Assembly (NCBI GenBank): GCA_902806355.1
Contig: CADCWI010000040.1
Coordinates: forward strand, 1-64,000
DNA: 64,000 bases
Direction of reading: 5' to 3'
Origin: an uncultured Thermomicrobiales bacterium
GTDB lineage: Bacteria > Chloroflexota > Chloroflexia > Thermomicrobiales > UBA6265
Below the pieces are notes generated by a model. That model was given only the letters and a program-made list of their open reading frames with translations. It was not told where the DNA came from and searched no databases. The position numbers and the translations under genes were made by a program. Numbering within the stretch: position 1 is the first letter of the stretch; every line of letters begins with the position of its first letter. Shown here in pieces: positions 18,344-27,300 of the stretch.

Positions 18344-19132
18344 ATGCCTGTGACCAGACGGCAATTGCTCGGTACGGCGCTCGCAGCATCTGCGGTGCCC
18401 GTTGCGCCCGGGTTTATGGTACGGGGTCAGTACGCCACTCTCAGACCAGGTGCGATCGCGACCCCCGAAATGGACGGAATCGATGGTCCCGGGTTTGGCA
18501 TCGCCCGCGTGCGGACCCATCCCTCTCCCGACCTGGCCCAGGCTGTCTATCCTGATGTCATGTTCCGATTCCTGCCGCCGACAGCTGCCCTACCCGAGTA
18601 TTTCGGCTATATCTTCGCATTCGATGACGCTGATCCCAGGAGCACCATCAATGTCACCCTGCTTGAAGACGCTTCTGCTGCCGATGACGCGAATGCTGTC
18701 GCCGAGGCGTATGTTGCGGGTATGGATCCCCGCCTGACACCTGAAACCCCCATCACCGAGCAGGGCGAGGTGCGGATCTATCAACTCACGGACCGATCGC
18801 GATCAGCACCGCCACCACTTCTGCATGGGTGCCACATCACCATGCGGCATCGGCGCAACGCGCCTGACACCGACATCGAAGGCGTAATCAGAGCCGCGTC
18901 CGAGGGATTCGGGCCCATTCTGGCGGCGATGGACGGCTTCGTCCTGTACTGCTGGATGCATGCCGCAGGCGGGCGGGTGTCCTTCAATATCTGGGAAACG
19001 GCCGAGCAGCTGGAGGCCGGAAACCAGGCGGTGGCCGACTTTGTCGCCGCCAATCCCGTCATCACCTCCGAAGGCGAGACCGTCGTTCACAACGGCGTCA
19101 TTGGCTATTCGGACCTACTGGTGCGGGCCTGA
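18344..19132 (+). CDS. Tat-exported hypothetical protein, 262 aa
   Basis: The N-terminus TRRQLLGTALAASAVPVAPG is a twin-arginine signal. The mature protein has no domain I can name. It has alternating strands (FGYIFAFDD, STINVTLLED) and a C-terminal half with FVLYCWMHAAGGRVSFNIWE. Two similar halves are suggested by the repeated order strand, helix, ADDANAVAEAYV or LEAGNQAVADFV, so it may be a duplicated alpha/beta barrel of the ABM or SCO1/2-unrelated type; this is a guess. The ATG has AGAGGAGATAGACC upstream. The protein probably acts outside the membrane beside the preceding secreted protein. Confidence 0.75.
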   Translation: MPVTRRQLLGTALAASAVPVAPGFMVRGQYATLRPGAIATPEMDGIDGPGFGIARVRTHPSPDLAQAVYPDVMFRFLPPTAALPEYFGYIFAFDDADPRSTINVTLLEDASAADDANAVAEAYVAGMDPRLTPETPITEQGEVRIYQLTDRSRSAPPPLLHGCHITMRHRRNAPDTDIEGVIRAASEGFGPILAAMDGFVLYCWMHAAGGRVSFNIWETAEQLEAGNQAVADFVAANPVITSEGETVVHNGVIGYSDLLVRA

Positions 19133-19379
19133 AAGAGAAGAATGTCGACTGAGCAAGCACGGTGCGGTGCCCATGAAATCACGCGTCCACAGGTAACCGT
19201 GTTGCGCGCAGGGTTAGCCCGTTGACGACGCGAACCTGTGCCGGCGCGTTGACCCCTTGAGACCGCGTTGGTAGAGGTAGCGTTCGAGGCGGCTGTGCGT
19301 GACCTCGGTGACGCGACGGACCCCCAGATCGTCCGCTAGATAGGTAAGTCCAGCGCGTCCGCAACGCAACAAACCGGGC

Positions 19380-19699
19380 AACGCCGCCGACGTCCGCCGC
19401 GCTCGCGAGAACCTGGCGGACGTCGCCGACTTGCACATCACGATCGAGGACCTGGTCGCCGAAGACGACTAGGTCGTGGTGCGGTTGAGCTGGACCGGCA
19501 CCCAGTAAGCCCTCTGAAAGCCCTGGGTGCACCATCAATCGGACGCCTCACGAGTTCCCAGCTGGTGGCCATCAACCCGGTCCGCTGTGGAAAGTGGGTC
19601 GTCGCCGACTACCTGAGTCTCCTGCGCCAGGTGGGAGTCGTGACCGACGACGAGTTGCAGGCCGTCGGGACTCCCGCCGTGGCCACGCCGGTCCCGTAG
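19380..19699 (+). pseudogene. SnoaL-like ester cyclase remnant
   Basis: A frame with stops encodes ADLHITIEDLVAEDD, then VVVRLSWTGTQ after a TAG, and after further breaks GKWVVADYLSLLRQVGVV with a Thr/Pro tail. These are the central and last strands of SnoaL/ester-cyclase-like proteins (NTF2 fold). The N-terminus is lost. On the minus strand at 19190-19360 a helical stretch (YLADDLGVRRVTEVTHSRLE) slightly resembles the arm-binding domain of tyrosine recombinases, but the evidence is too weak to annotate. Confidence 0.55.
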
Positions 19700-19748
19700 A
19701 GACTGGCGCGGTCGAGGCCGTGCAGGTGATGTCGAGCGCCCGCTCCGG

Positions 19749-21269
19749 CTATCTGGCGAGTCGCTGTCTGGCCGCTTCGTTGACCTTCTTGACGATTGCG
19801 TCCGCACCTTCCTTTGTTGACTCGTAGTCACCGATGGTCAGCTTGCCGAGCTCGACGGCGATCACCTCGGTCGCGATCGATGGCCACTGGGCCAGGTGGG
19901 GCTCGGTTCCCATCCGGGTCTCGATCGTTTCCAGCATCGCGTCGAAGTGGCGGGTGGTTCCGGCGGCGACCTGCTTCATCTCCGCCACCCGTGGATCCTC
20001 GTAGGTCGAGCGCCGCGTCGGGCTCGCTCCACCGCCAAGGATCGAAGCGCGGGCCTGGGTGTCGGCGCTGGTCGCCCACTGGAGGAAGATCCAGGCGGCG
20101 TCGACCTGCTTCGAGTAGCGGGACAGACAATAGGCGCTGCCACCCTGGTGCCCGACTTCGGGCGTCTCTTCGAACCCGGCCTGATCCGGTGAGCGGAGCG
20201 CTACCGCGGCCGGCGGCACGGCCGGTTGCATCAAACCGGAGATCCGTGAGTTGGCCGGATCGTCCCAGGCCGGGAAATCCTCGCTCCAGGTCAGGACCTG
20301 ACCTCCTTGCCCCTGCTGGATCGCTGTTGCCTGCCCGCCCCAGTCGTACGTGGTGACGGCGGCTGGCATGTACGTCTGCAACTCGCGCATGTAGTCGATC
20401 CCTGCGATCGCCTGGTCGTCGTTGAGCGAGCACATGCCGTCGGCGGTAAAGATAGAGCCGCCGTGCCCCCATAGGTAGGCGGTCATGTCGCAGGTAAGCG
20501 AGTAGTGCCCGCTCTTCATCTGGCCAACCGTGCCGTAGACGCCCTCGGCGCTCTTCGCTTCATTGACCACCTTCGCATTGGCGAGGTACTCAGCCAGCGT
20601 CGCCGCCGGTTCGAGCCCGAGTTCTTCGTAGATATCGCTGCGGTACATGGAGAGGAAGACCGGTACGTCGCATGGGAAGCCGATCATCTTGCCACCGTAC
20701 GAGGCGATGTGGTCGACGAGCGGTTGCAGGAAATCGTCGATGTTGTAGTCCGGGAAGGCAAGGTCCGGTTTGCCCTGCAGCAGCTCGCGCGGATCGAACG
20801 CGTCGTTGATGAAGCGGCCGACCCACGACTGGTCGAAGTAGTAGATGTCGTTCTGGCCGACCTTCTGGGCGGTATCCACGCTGGCCGTGGAGAGCACCTG
20901 ATCGAGCGGCATGACCTCCCACTCGACGTTGATTCCCGTCAGTGGGATGAACTGCTCCTTCATCAAGGTGCTGATCACGGTCCCCGGCGGCGTGTTCTCG
21001 GTCACAACCTTGATCGTCGTTCCCTTGAACTGGCCACCGACCTCTGTCAGGAACGTGGTCACGTCGGCCGGCACCGGCGAACCATGAACCACACGTACCG
21101 CCGTCGGGCTCGCCATCGCCCGTGGCGCGAACGAGCGCCCGGTCCCGAGCGCGACGCCCGCCGTTCCCAGGTATTTCAGCAGATCGCGCCGGCTGAGCCG
21201 GCCCCGTCGGTAGGCGACGGTGGCCGCATGGATGCGCATCTTGGCGTCGTAATCGGTCGTCGGTTTCAC
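19749..21269 (-). CDS. ABC transporter extracellular sugar-binding protein, Tat-exported
   Basis: A 506-residue periplasmic-type solute-binding protein of the sugar family. A twin-arginine signal SRRDLLKYLGTAGVALGTG lies near residues 25-45. The mature part has the usual ligand-binding segments (IKVVTENTPPGT, NDIYYFDQSWVGRFI, YGTVGQMKSG and AWIFLQWATSAD). The GTG at 21269 is preferred because GAAGGAAG stands just upstream; a GTG at 21317 lacks such a site. No permease or ATPase genes accompany it, so it is an orphan that must work with transporter parts encoded elsewhere. It may be old chromosomal DNA trapped in the island. Confidence 0.88.
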   Translation of the reverse strand: MKPTTDYDAKMRIHAATVAYRRGRLSRRDLLKYLGTAGVALGTGRSFAPRAMASPTAVRVVHGSPVPADVTTFLTEVGGQFKGTTIKVVTENTPPGTVISTLMKEQFIPLTGINVEWEVMPLDQVLSTASVDTAQKVGQNDIYYFDQSWVGRFINDAFDPRELLQGKPDLAFPDYNIDDFLQPLVDHIASYGGKMIGFPCDVPVFLSMYRSDIYEELGLEPAATLAEYLANAKVVNEAKSAEGVYGTVGQMKSGHYSLTCDMTAYLWGHGGSIFTADGMCSLNDDQAIAGIDYMRELQTYMPAAVTTYDWGGQATAIQQGQGGQVLTWSEDFPAWDDPANSRISGLMQPAVPPAAVALRSPDQAGFEETPEVGHQGGSAYCLSRYSKQVDAAWIFLQWATSADTQARASILGGGASPTRRSTYEDPRVAEMKQVAAGTTRHFDAMLETIETRMGTEPHLAQWPSIATEVIAVELGKLTIGDYESTKEGADAIVKKVNEAARQRLAR

Positions 21270-21523
21270 GCGGACTTCCTTCGCTGACGAAAGCGGCTCG
21301 GTGCCCACCCGTTTCACTAGTGAGCAGGCAGTTCTTTGAGGAACGCCTCACCGTCCCAATCGGCGGGGTAACTGGGCGACCCGCAGGGCCGGAGCGAAGC
21401 GGAGAAGCCGGAATGCCTTATCCGGGAGGGCCGGCCACCCAAACCCGCATGATCATGATGCCAGACGCTCAGCGGGGAACCATAGCCCGTCGGCATCAGG
21501 TTCGGTGCGTGCGCTCGTTCCGC

Positions 21524-22084
21524 CTACGATGTGGCAGCTGGGCCAGCGGCGAGTGTCATCCGATCGCCGCGGCCGGTGTATGAGTAGCTGTCGAGAACCG
21601 TTCCGCTCGCGTCCTGGGTTTCCGCCATACCGGTTGCGGTAAAGTGGTTGCCCGTTTCGTCGAACTCAAGCGCAATCCGCCAAAGCGTCACCGGAGTTGC
21701 TTCATACAGATCTCTCGGGACGGCGACGGGCGTTTGCGCAAAGAGGTCGGTCAGCGAGATCAGCTCATTGGTGACGATGACGAGATCGGCGGTTCGGTCT
21801 CCGGTGGCGCGCCACTCTCCAACGCTCACGAGGCGGCCATACCAGGCGTCGGCGTAGGTTCCGGTCTCCGTCAAAATGGCGTACGAGGTGTCGGCATTCG
21901 GTTCGCCGGGATAGTTCGTCCACTGCCACAACCCGGCAGCCGGGTGGCTGGACTGGGGAGCGGGGGTGCCTTCTTGGGCAGAGGCGACGGTGCCGTTGCT
22001 GGCCAGGGCCACCCCCAGCGCGCTGGCGCCGACTCCTAGCAGGGCATTGCGTCGTGAGAGACCCTGACCGCCATTCGAGACCAT
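21524..22084 (-). CDS. Tat-exported hypothetical protein, 186 aa
   Basis: The start at 22084 has AGGAGCAAATCGAAC upstream and gives the twin-arginine signal SRRNALLGVGASALGVALAS. The mature domain is beta-rich: GLWQWTNYPGEP, YAILTETGTYADAWY, VGEWRATGDRTADLVIVT and TATGMAETQDASGTVLDSY. This strand pattern with a repeated G(E)WRAT motif resembles small lipocalin or SnoaL-like secreted barrels of Chloroflexota, function unknown. It is 200 bases upstream of the solute-binding protein on the same strand and may share its transcript. Confidence 0.75.
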   Translation of the reverse strand: MVSNGGQGLSRRNALLGVGASALGVALASNGTVASAQEGTPAPQSSHPAAGLWQWTNYPGEPNADTSYAILTETGTYADAWYGRLVSVGEWRATGDRTADLVIVTNELISLTDLFAQTPVAVPRDLYEATPVTLWRIALEFDETGNHFTATGMAETQDASGTVLDSYSYTGRGDRMTLAAGPAATS

Positions 22085-22244
22085 GTTCGATTTGCTCCTC
22101 ATGATGCAAAGTGGCGGCGACATGCACCTCTGCCCTCACCTTGGTTGCGGCAAGCATTGAGACACAGCATATACCCGTTTCCGCCTACATCAATTCCGAG
22201 TCGTGCCGAGCGTGGCAGACGAAGCGGCCCGCGGGTGGCAGAGG

Positions 22245-22400
22245 AGGATCCGATCCGCGGTCGGCAAGCGCCTCGCCGACCGGGCCTTGGCCGATCTGTC
22301 ACCCGTCCTCGACCGCATGTACGCTGCACGCGGCCGCCCGTCCAGCCCGCCCGGGCGGCTGCAGGCGCCACAACTCTGCAGTGCGCCAAGGATCGTTCTC
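22245..22400 (+). pseudogene. IS1182-type transposase N-terminal fragment
   Basis: The frame shows ADRALADLSPVLDRMYAARG followed by RPSSPPGRL, the DUF772-type N-terminus of IS1182 transposases. The typical form is (L)LSP.(F)D.LYA..GRPSIPPE.L. It breaks off after about 50 residues and the catalytic domain is absent. Confidence 0.5.
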
Positions 22401-22910
22401 AAAAGATGTTGTGCCTTAGACGACAGAATGCAATTCGCTGACGCTGCGTCAACCACAGATCGCTCGTCAAGAACAACCACGCACGTGGTGCCAAGAAGTC
22501 AGCGAACCGGAGACTGCCTGGGACGATATATGGCTTCCCAGATGAAACATCCCGATCATTGATCCCCGGCGCTATGCGCATGCTCTTGGTGCAAACGTCC
22601 CAGCACGCTCGGGAGTCGGACGGGACCTAAGGTCTGAGATCGTCATCTACGGCATATATCGCCAATTGAAATCCACCATAAACTTCGAGCGGCACAGTAT
22701 GAGCGGTTCCCATTACTCATCATCCTCTCGGCGCCGATTGATGTACTGCCTGCTTCTGCGGAGATCTAGACTTTGGCTGAGCTCAAGTGCTCAAAAGACG
22801 AACTCCAGCTCTCTGCTATCATGGATATGCTCCCGCACCGCTGTGAACCCGTCTCCTACATTCCTCGCGCCGTTGAGGTCTAGTAGCCTTTTCCTCAGGG
22901 GATTGCTCAG
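22401..22910. other. AT-richer intergenic region upstream of the zinc-ribbon gene
   Basis: No gene is seen. Base composition is clearly more AT-rich than the surroundings, with short palindromic pieces such as TGAGCTCAAGTGCTCA near 22780. It probably contains the promoter of the gene at 22911 and the left junction of the second replicon-like cassette. Confidence 0.4.
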
Positions 22911-23960
22911 GTGACCACCTCATCCGGGTCTGTGGTACTTGGCGGTCGCTTTGTCCTTCCGGTCGACCTGCGCTGCGTACGCTGTGATCATCCGCTGACC
23001 TACTCGAGCGACGCCCTTATCTGCGAGCAGTGCGACACCATTCTGCAAGTGATCGAGCGGAGAACTTCCCCCGATTCCTGTCCGGAATGTGGTGGCGAGA
23101 CGGCGTGGATGGGCGGCATGCTGGTCTGCTCCCCAGTGCCTCATGCCTCGTGCTGTTCGCAAGGATTCGTGCAGGCTCTTCCAGCGCTACCGCGGTCGTG
23201 CGATCGCTGTGGTTTGGTCCTGACCTCGTCGAACCGGGCATTCCTCTGTTACCCCTGTGCCGTTCGCTCTTATGTCGATCTTCGACCAGCGGCCTCCCGA
23301 ATCTACGCTCTGGATAACGGGACCGAAGACGGGTGGCGAGAGATCGTCGGCTTCAGCCTTGACGACAGCCTGTGGGCGACCTCCGGACCAGTCGCCGGGC
23401 ATCCCGGGTTTCGGACTGAGTTTTTCGCCGTAGGCATCGGCAACGCCGCCTATCTGGAGGGTCAGCTCATCTGTGCTCTTCCGCCGTGGTCTCCCACCGG
23501 AGGACCCACAGGCACCGTCTGGCTCGTGCGGATCTGTTGCCCGTCTGGCATGGTCTACGAGGTCGCCTTCCCGGCTGGCTGGATAGGTGATCTAGACGCC
23601 GGCATTGACGACCGTGGGCGCCGCACCTCACCCCTTCCTGAGCGAATGGTCGAAACGCAAGGTATAGGGGCGACCGTCCTCGGTCAGGAGTTACGAACCG
23701 CACGCAGAATTATCAATGCTATGCCTCGCAACGTGGGCGCGCAGAAGCGAATCGATCCGGACGTCGAGGCTAGCCAGATCATCACCACGATCCGGTCGAT
23801 TCTCATGACGGGTGAACAGCCGAATATGGCCCGGGTGGGCCGGTGGATTCACCCATGGGTCGAGGACCCGCGCGACTCGCTCAAGAAGCAACTGTCGCGC
23901 ATCCACGAACGTTCCGGCTTAACCTGGGATGACCTGAAACGCACTGCCGCTGAGGGTTAG
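22911..23960 (+). CDS. multi-zinc-ribbon protein of unknown function, 349 aa
   Basis: The first 120 residues carry three cysteine-knuckle ribbons. CVRC and CEQC fall at about residues 22-41, CPEC at 57-60 pairs with later cysteines (VCS, CCS), and CDRC with CYPC falls near 96-118. The middle (residues 125-240) is beta-rich without a known motif. The last 100 residues are helical with an arginine-rich stretch (TARRIINAMPRN). The GTG start follows CAGGGG. Such ribbon-plus-helical proteins often bind nucleic acids or protein partners. It is the first gene before the primase/helicase cassette and may belong to it. The family is not recognised. Confidence 0.7.
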   Translation: MTTSSGSVVLGGRFVLPVDLRCVRCDHPLTYSSDALICEQCDTILQVIERRTSPDSCPECGGETAWMGGMLVCSPVPHASCCSQGFVQALPALPRSCDRCGLVLTSSNRAFLCYPCAVRSYVDLRPAASRIYALDNGTEDGWREIVGFSLDDSLWATSGPVAGHPGFRTEFFAVGIGNAAYLEGQLICALPPWSPTGGPTGTVWLVRICCPSGMVYEVAFPAGWIGDLDAGIDDRGRRTSPLPERMVETQGIGATVLGQELRTARRIINAMPRNVGAQKRIDPDVEASQIITTIRSILMTGEQPNMARVGRWIHPWVEDPRDSLKKQLSRIHERSGLTWDDLKRTAAEG

Positions 23961-24008
23961 AGTTTTTCCCCGTTTTCCCCATTACGAGAGCTAACACACT
24001 CTGGCATG

Positions 24009-24032
24009 CTCGGATCAGAAAGGAGATCCGAG
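24009..24032 (+). promoter_or_regulatory. hairpin presenting the ribosome-binding site in its loop
   Basis: CTCGGATC and GATCCGAG form a perfect 8-bp stem with the loop AGAAAGGA. The loop plus the first stem base makes the Shine-Dalgarno sequence AAGGAG for the gene at 24035. Folding would hold the ribosome site in a small loop. The inverted repeat could also be a DNA operator for the ribbon-helix-helix-like product that follows. Confidence 0.55.
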
Positions 24033-24034
24033 TC

Positions 24035-24217
24035 ATGCCTCGTGTCCGACTTGAGCTCGACCAGCGCACCTTTGAAGCCCTCATCGAGGCGGCCGTCCGG
24101 GAGCGGCGCCCCATCCCCTGGCACGCCGAGGTCCTCATCCAGCAGAGCCTCGGGACCCGGTCAAAGCACGCATCGCCCACTGTTCTCCACCTGAATCACC
24201 GGGAGGTGGTGCGATGA
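24035..24217 (+). CDS. small ribbon-helix-helix-like protein, 60 aa
   Basis: It begins PRVRLELDQRTFEALIEAAV, a strand followed by a helix. A second helix (PWHAEVLIQQSLG) after a turn matches the ribbon-helix-helix layout of small DNA-binding repressors. It has an excellent ribosome site in a hairpin loop. It is the first gene of a coupled series; its TGA overlaps the next ATG. A role as copy-number or operon regulator for the replication cassette is plausible, and the inverted repeat just upstream would be a natural operator. Assignment rests on the pattern only. Confidence 0.7.
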   Translation: MPRVRLELDQRTFEALIEAAVRERRPIPWHAEVLIQQSLGTRSKHASPTVLHLNHREVVR

Positions 24218-24399
24218 CCGATGCTCGGCCTCGTCGGGCTCCTGACGTCTACACCCATCCGCTCTGGGGATTGACGTGTGTGCTGGGCGAGATTGCCGTG
24301 CGTCTGGAACGCGCCCGAGCGGCGGAAGAGACCCAGGCGACGCCGGAGACGCAACCACACACGCGGCGTGCCAACCTCAAGAAGGACGTGGACCGATGA
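24214..24399 (+). CDS. small hypothetical protein, 61 aa
   Basis: The start overlaps the stop of the preceding gene (ATGA) and its stop overlaps the next start, so translation is coupled on both sides. That is the main evidence for a real gene. The product has one helical segment (LWGLTCVLGEIAVRLERARA) and a polar Thr/Gln-rich tail. No homology is recognised. Its position between a putative repressor and a primase-like gene suggests an accessory role in the replication cassette. Confidence 0.6.
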   Translation: MTDARPRRAPDVYTHPLWGLTCVLGEIAVRLERARAAEETQATPETQPHTRRANLKKDVDR

Positions 24400-25025
24400 G
24401 CGCGCTGCCACTGCACGATCGTCAACAGCTGCGGGCTTATTCGCTGACCGGGCGTGGTGTTCCGCAGTCCCAATCCGTCAACCTCTATCGAGCTGCGCCA
24501 ACCGCTGACGTGCTGGCCGCCATCGAGTACTGGTCCTGGTGGCTCGCTGAGCTGTCGACCGATTCGACGGATCCCGATATCCAGGCGTCGAGCCTCGCCT
24601 TTGCCCAGTTCCATCTGAGTGAGGCGGTAAGCGAACTCGAGCGGCGCAAGCGACTGCGCGCCCAGCCGACGGCACCACCCTGGCCGAAAGGATGGCGCTC
24701 GGCACTTCCGGATGCCCAACGGGTCAAGGACCACCTGGACCTCCTCGCCTATTACCGGTTGCTCGGCATCGTTCCCGAGCGTGCCGGACCCCACTGGATC
24801 GTGCCCTGCGACTTGCCAAGCCATCCCGGTCCCGATATGCACCCGTCCCTGCGCATCACCGGTAACGGGCGCGGCTGGTACTGCTTTCCCTGCGCCCTCG
24901 GTGGGGATCTGTTGACGTTGCACTGCGCCCGCACGGGCCTGCCGTTCCGGGATGCCCTCGCCGAGCTTGCCGCCGAAGCCGGTCTCATCCAGCACCAGGA
25001 GCGTTTCCATGGCGATCGAGATTGA
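24396..25025 (+). CDS. CHC2 zinc-finger primase-like protein
   Basis: A 209-residue protein. Residues 125-200 hold a DnaG-type CHC2 zinc finger: Cys138 and His143 in IVPCDLPSHPG, then Cys163 and Cys166 in YCFPC. A GGDLLTLHCARTGL segment follows, with a DALAELAAEAGL helix as in bacterial and phage primases. The N-terminal half is helical and unassigned. The catalytic Toprim domain is absent, so it likely works with the helicase encoded downstream, whose gene overlaps it by 17 bases. Together they resemble the split primase-helicase units of plasmids, phages and satellites. Confidence 0.82.
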   Translation: MSALPLHDRQQLRAYSLTGRGVPQSQSVNLYRAAPTADVLAAIEYWSWWLAELSTDSTDPDIQASSLAFAQFHLSEAVSELERRKRLRAQPTAPPWPKGWRSALPDAQRVKDHLDLLAYYRLLGIVPERAGPHWIVPCDLPSHPGPDMHPSLRITGNGRGWYCFPCALGGDLLTLHCARTGLPFRDALAELAAEAGLIQHQERFHGDRD

Positions 25026-26916
25026 CCCCGGCCTACTGCGCCGCGCTGCCGGAATCCTGAATGGACACCATCCCCATAACGGGCATCCCGGGCAGGCGGT
25101 CTCTCGCGACCTGAATGATGATGGTGCGAACCTGAGCGATAGTCATAGACCATCGCAGGAATCGCTCGATCGCCGCTCGGTTGGGGACCGCCTCATCCAG
25201 TACGCTCGCGCAGTTCTCACGGAGTCCGATTTTCTGATCGACCAATTCGGGCAGGCACATGTCCTGGTTGACAGGACCCCTCGTTCCTTGCCCCGGGGGG
25301 TCTACCCCTGGCTTCGCCGCCTGTTGTACGAGCAGGAGGGACGGGGCGCCAATGGTGAAGCACTCCAGATCGCGGCCGGCGTGCTGGAGGCAATCGCCCT
25401 TCACGAGGGCCGCCGGGTCGACCTCCACCTGCGGTCGGCGTGGCACGATGGCGCACTCTTTGTCGAACTCCGGCCCGGTCGGGTCTGGCGGATTGATGCG
25501 ACCGGCCACGCACCCGATCCAGCGCCACCGGTGCTGTTCCGGCGCTATGCCAACCTCTCTCCAATGCCGGATCCAGTGGAGGGGAAGACTCTCGATTCCT
25601 TCCTCGACCTGATCCTGCCGCACGCGCATCCGGACAACCGGTCGAAATCAGCGATGGTGAGTTCGGCCCGCCGTCTGTTGACCAGCTACATCGTCGCCGG
25701 CCTCCTGCCCGATGTGGCACGTCCAATCCTGCTCTTTACCGGTCCCCAGGGGTCAGGGAAGACCAGTAGGCAGCGCCTGATCAAGTGGCTCCTCGATCCC
25801 GGCAAACCGGAGTCGATCCGCCTCGACCAGCGCGATTTTCTCCAGAAAGCCGCGCACGCGCACGTCCTGCTCCTCGACAACCTCAACTCGCTGCCCGACT
25901 GGGCCGTCGACTCCCTCTGCCGCCTGGTGACCGGCGATGCCGACAGCAAACGGGTGCTGTACTCCGACGACGCTGACTTCATCTATGAGCTACGCCGACT
26001 TGTGCTCATCAATGGCATCAACCCGCCCGCGGACCGAGCCGACTTCGCCGACCGGCTGCTCCCGATCGAGCTCTCCCGCATTGCGGATACGGACCGGAGG
26101 GAGGAGTTGGTCATCCGCATGGAGTTCGAGTCTCAGCATGCCCAGTGGCTTGGATCGGTCTTCACCCTCTTGAGCCGAGCGATGGCTTGCCGACCGAACG
26201 TGACGCCGGAACGGCTGCCGCGCCTGGCCGACTGGGGACGGTGGGTGGCGGCGATCTATATCGCCATGGGGTACAGCCTCAACGAGTACTGGACTGACTG
26301 GTCGGCGGTCGTCCTCAGGCAACACGAGGCGGCGATCGATGGGTCGCCCGTGGCTCAGGTCGTCATCGCCTTCATGGCGGAACGCGAGGGGTGGGAAGGA
26401 CCACCGGGCCAGCTCCATGCAGCCCTGTCGCCAATCGCGATGTCGCTCGGACTGGCGCAGACGAAGGACTGGCCAAAGGATTCCCGCTGGCTGAGCCGTC
26501 GCCTGAAAGAGCTGCTTCCGGTCCTTGCTGAGCAGGGCATCGCGGTCACGGAGGCCCGAACAGGAGCACAGCGCATGATCACGCTCCGCCAAGACCGCGG
26601 CGCAGCGAGCAATGGCGACCCGGTTTGGCCGGTCCGCGATCCTTCCAGGAATGATGTCCCTGGCGTCATGGCGTCACAACCAGGCTCGGAAAGGAGGCAG
26701 GCTGATGACGACAGGCAAGGTGATCGATGCGCAATCCAAGACTGTCGTCACGGTGTCGCCGTGCCAGAACCCGCTGAGATTCAACCTCGCTTGCAGAGTG
26801 ACGCCAATGACGACATTTTCGAGGACACCTCAGCGGAGGCTATCTCGACGGCGAGCGGATGCCAGTCGTGCGGCGGGATCACGAACGCCGCCCCGTTGTG
26901 CTGGGGCTGCCGCTGA
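25009..26916 (+). CDS. P-loop replication helicase/ATPase of a mobile element
   Basis: A 635-residue protein. Residues 60-215 form an N-terminal region with LVDRTPRSLPRGVYPWLRRL, as in phage primase-helicase proteins. Walker A GPQGSGKT is at 245-252 and Walker B is LLLDNLNSL near 290. An arginine-containing INGINPPADRADFADRLLPI follows, as in DUF927/SF3-like helicases. The C-terminus ends in a zinc knuckle (CQSCGG and CWGC). The ATG at 25009 with AGGAG upstream overlaps the primase-like gene. It probably unwinds the origin of an integrated plasmid or satellite. Confidence 0.83.
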   Translation: MAIEIDPGLLRRAAGILNGHHPHNGHPGQAVSRDLNDDGANLSDSHRPSQESLDRRSVGDRLIQYARAVLTESDFLIDQFGQAHVLVDRTPRSLPRGVYPWLRRLLYEQEGRGANGEALQIAAGVLEAIALHEGRRVDLHLRSAWHDGALFVELRPGRVWRIDATGHAPDPAPPVLFRRYANLSPMPDPVEGKTLDSFLDLILPHAHPDNRSKSAMVSSARRLLTSYIVAGLLPDVARPILLFTGPQGSGKTSRQRLIKWLLDPGKPESIRLDQRDFLQKAAHAHVLLLDNLNSLPDWAVDSLCRLVTGDADSKRVLYSDDADFIYELRRLVLINGINPPADRADFADRLLPIELSRIADTDRREELVIRMEFESQHAQWLGSVFTLLSRAMACRPNVTPERLPRLADWGRWVAAIYIAMGYSLNEYWTDWSAVVLRQHEAAIDGSPVAQVVIAFMAEREGWEGPPGQLHAALSPIAMSLGLAQTKDWPKDSRWLSRRLKELLPVLAEQGIAVTEARTGAQRMITLRQDRGAASNGDPVWPVRDPSRNDVPGVMASQPGSERRQADDDRQGDRCAIQDCRHGVAVPEPAEIQPRLQSDANDDIFEDTSAEAISTASGCQSCGGITNAAPLCWGCR

Positions 26917-26994
26917 CGCCCTTGCCCACACGCCGACACGACAGGCAGGACGACGCGAGTAGCTTGAGCGGGGCATGGAAAAGGAGTAACACAA

Positions 26995-27300
26995 ATGGCC
27001 TGGGAAACACGCTACGGCCGGGGGCGCTACTACAGCCGATCTCGCCGCCAGAACGGACGGGTCGTGCGCGAGTACATCGGCCGCGGGCCAGCTGCCGAAC
27101 TCGCGGCGGAGGTGGATTGGCGTGAGCGCGACGAGCGGGAAACACGCCGTCGCACCGAAAGACAAACGCGGCAGGAACTCACACGCGAGGATGCTCCGGT
27201 GAAGTCGCTCCACGACGATGTGGAGACTGTGGCACGGTGCGCACTCCTCGTGGCCGGCTTTCATTGTCATCGCGGGGAGTGGAGGATGCGCCGTGGCTAA
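26995..27300 (+). CDS. small basic GRGRYY protein, 101 aa
   Basis: It begins MAWETRYGRGRYYSRSRRQN, then GRVVREYIGRGP, a block I have seen in small uncharacterised proteins from Chloroflexota and relatives. A charged helix (ERDERETRRRTERQTRQELT) follows, then a hydrophobic segment VETVARCALLVAGFHCHRGE. The ATG has AAAAGGAGTAAC upstream. The stop overlaps the next gene. The N-terminal GRYY and VREYIG pieces suggest a small beta-hairpin that could bind nucleic acid. It takes the place that the DUF6788-like gene holds in the first cassette. Confidence 0.75.
   Translation: MAWETRYGRGRYYSRSRRQNGRVVREYIGRGPAAELAAEVDWRERDERETRRRTERQTRQELTREDAPVKSLHDDVETVARCALLVAGFHCHRGEWRMRRG

Noticed and set aside
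19190..19360. Tyrosine recombinase N-terminal fragment on the minus strand
   Set aside because: Only a short helical stretch is suggestive; no catalytic Arg, His or Tyr block follows.
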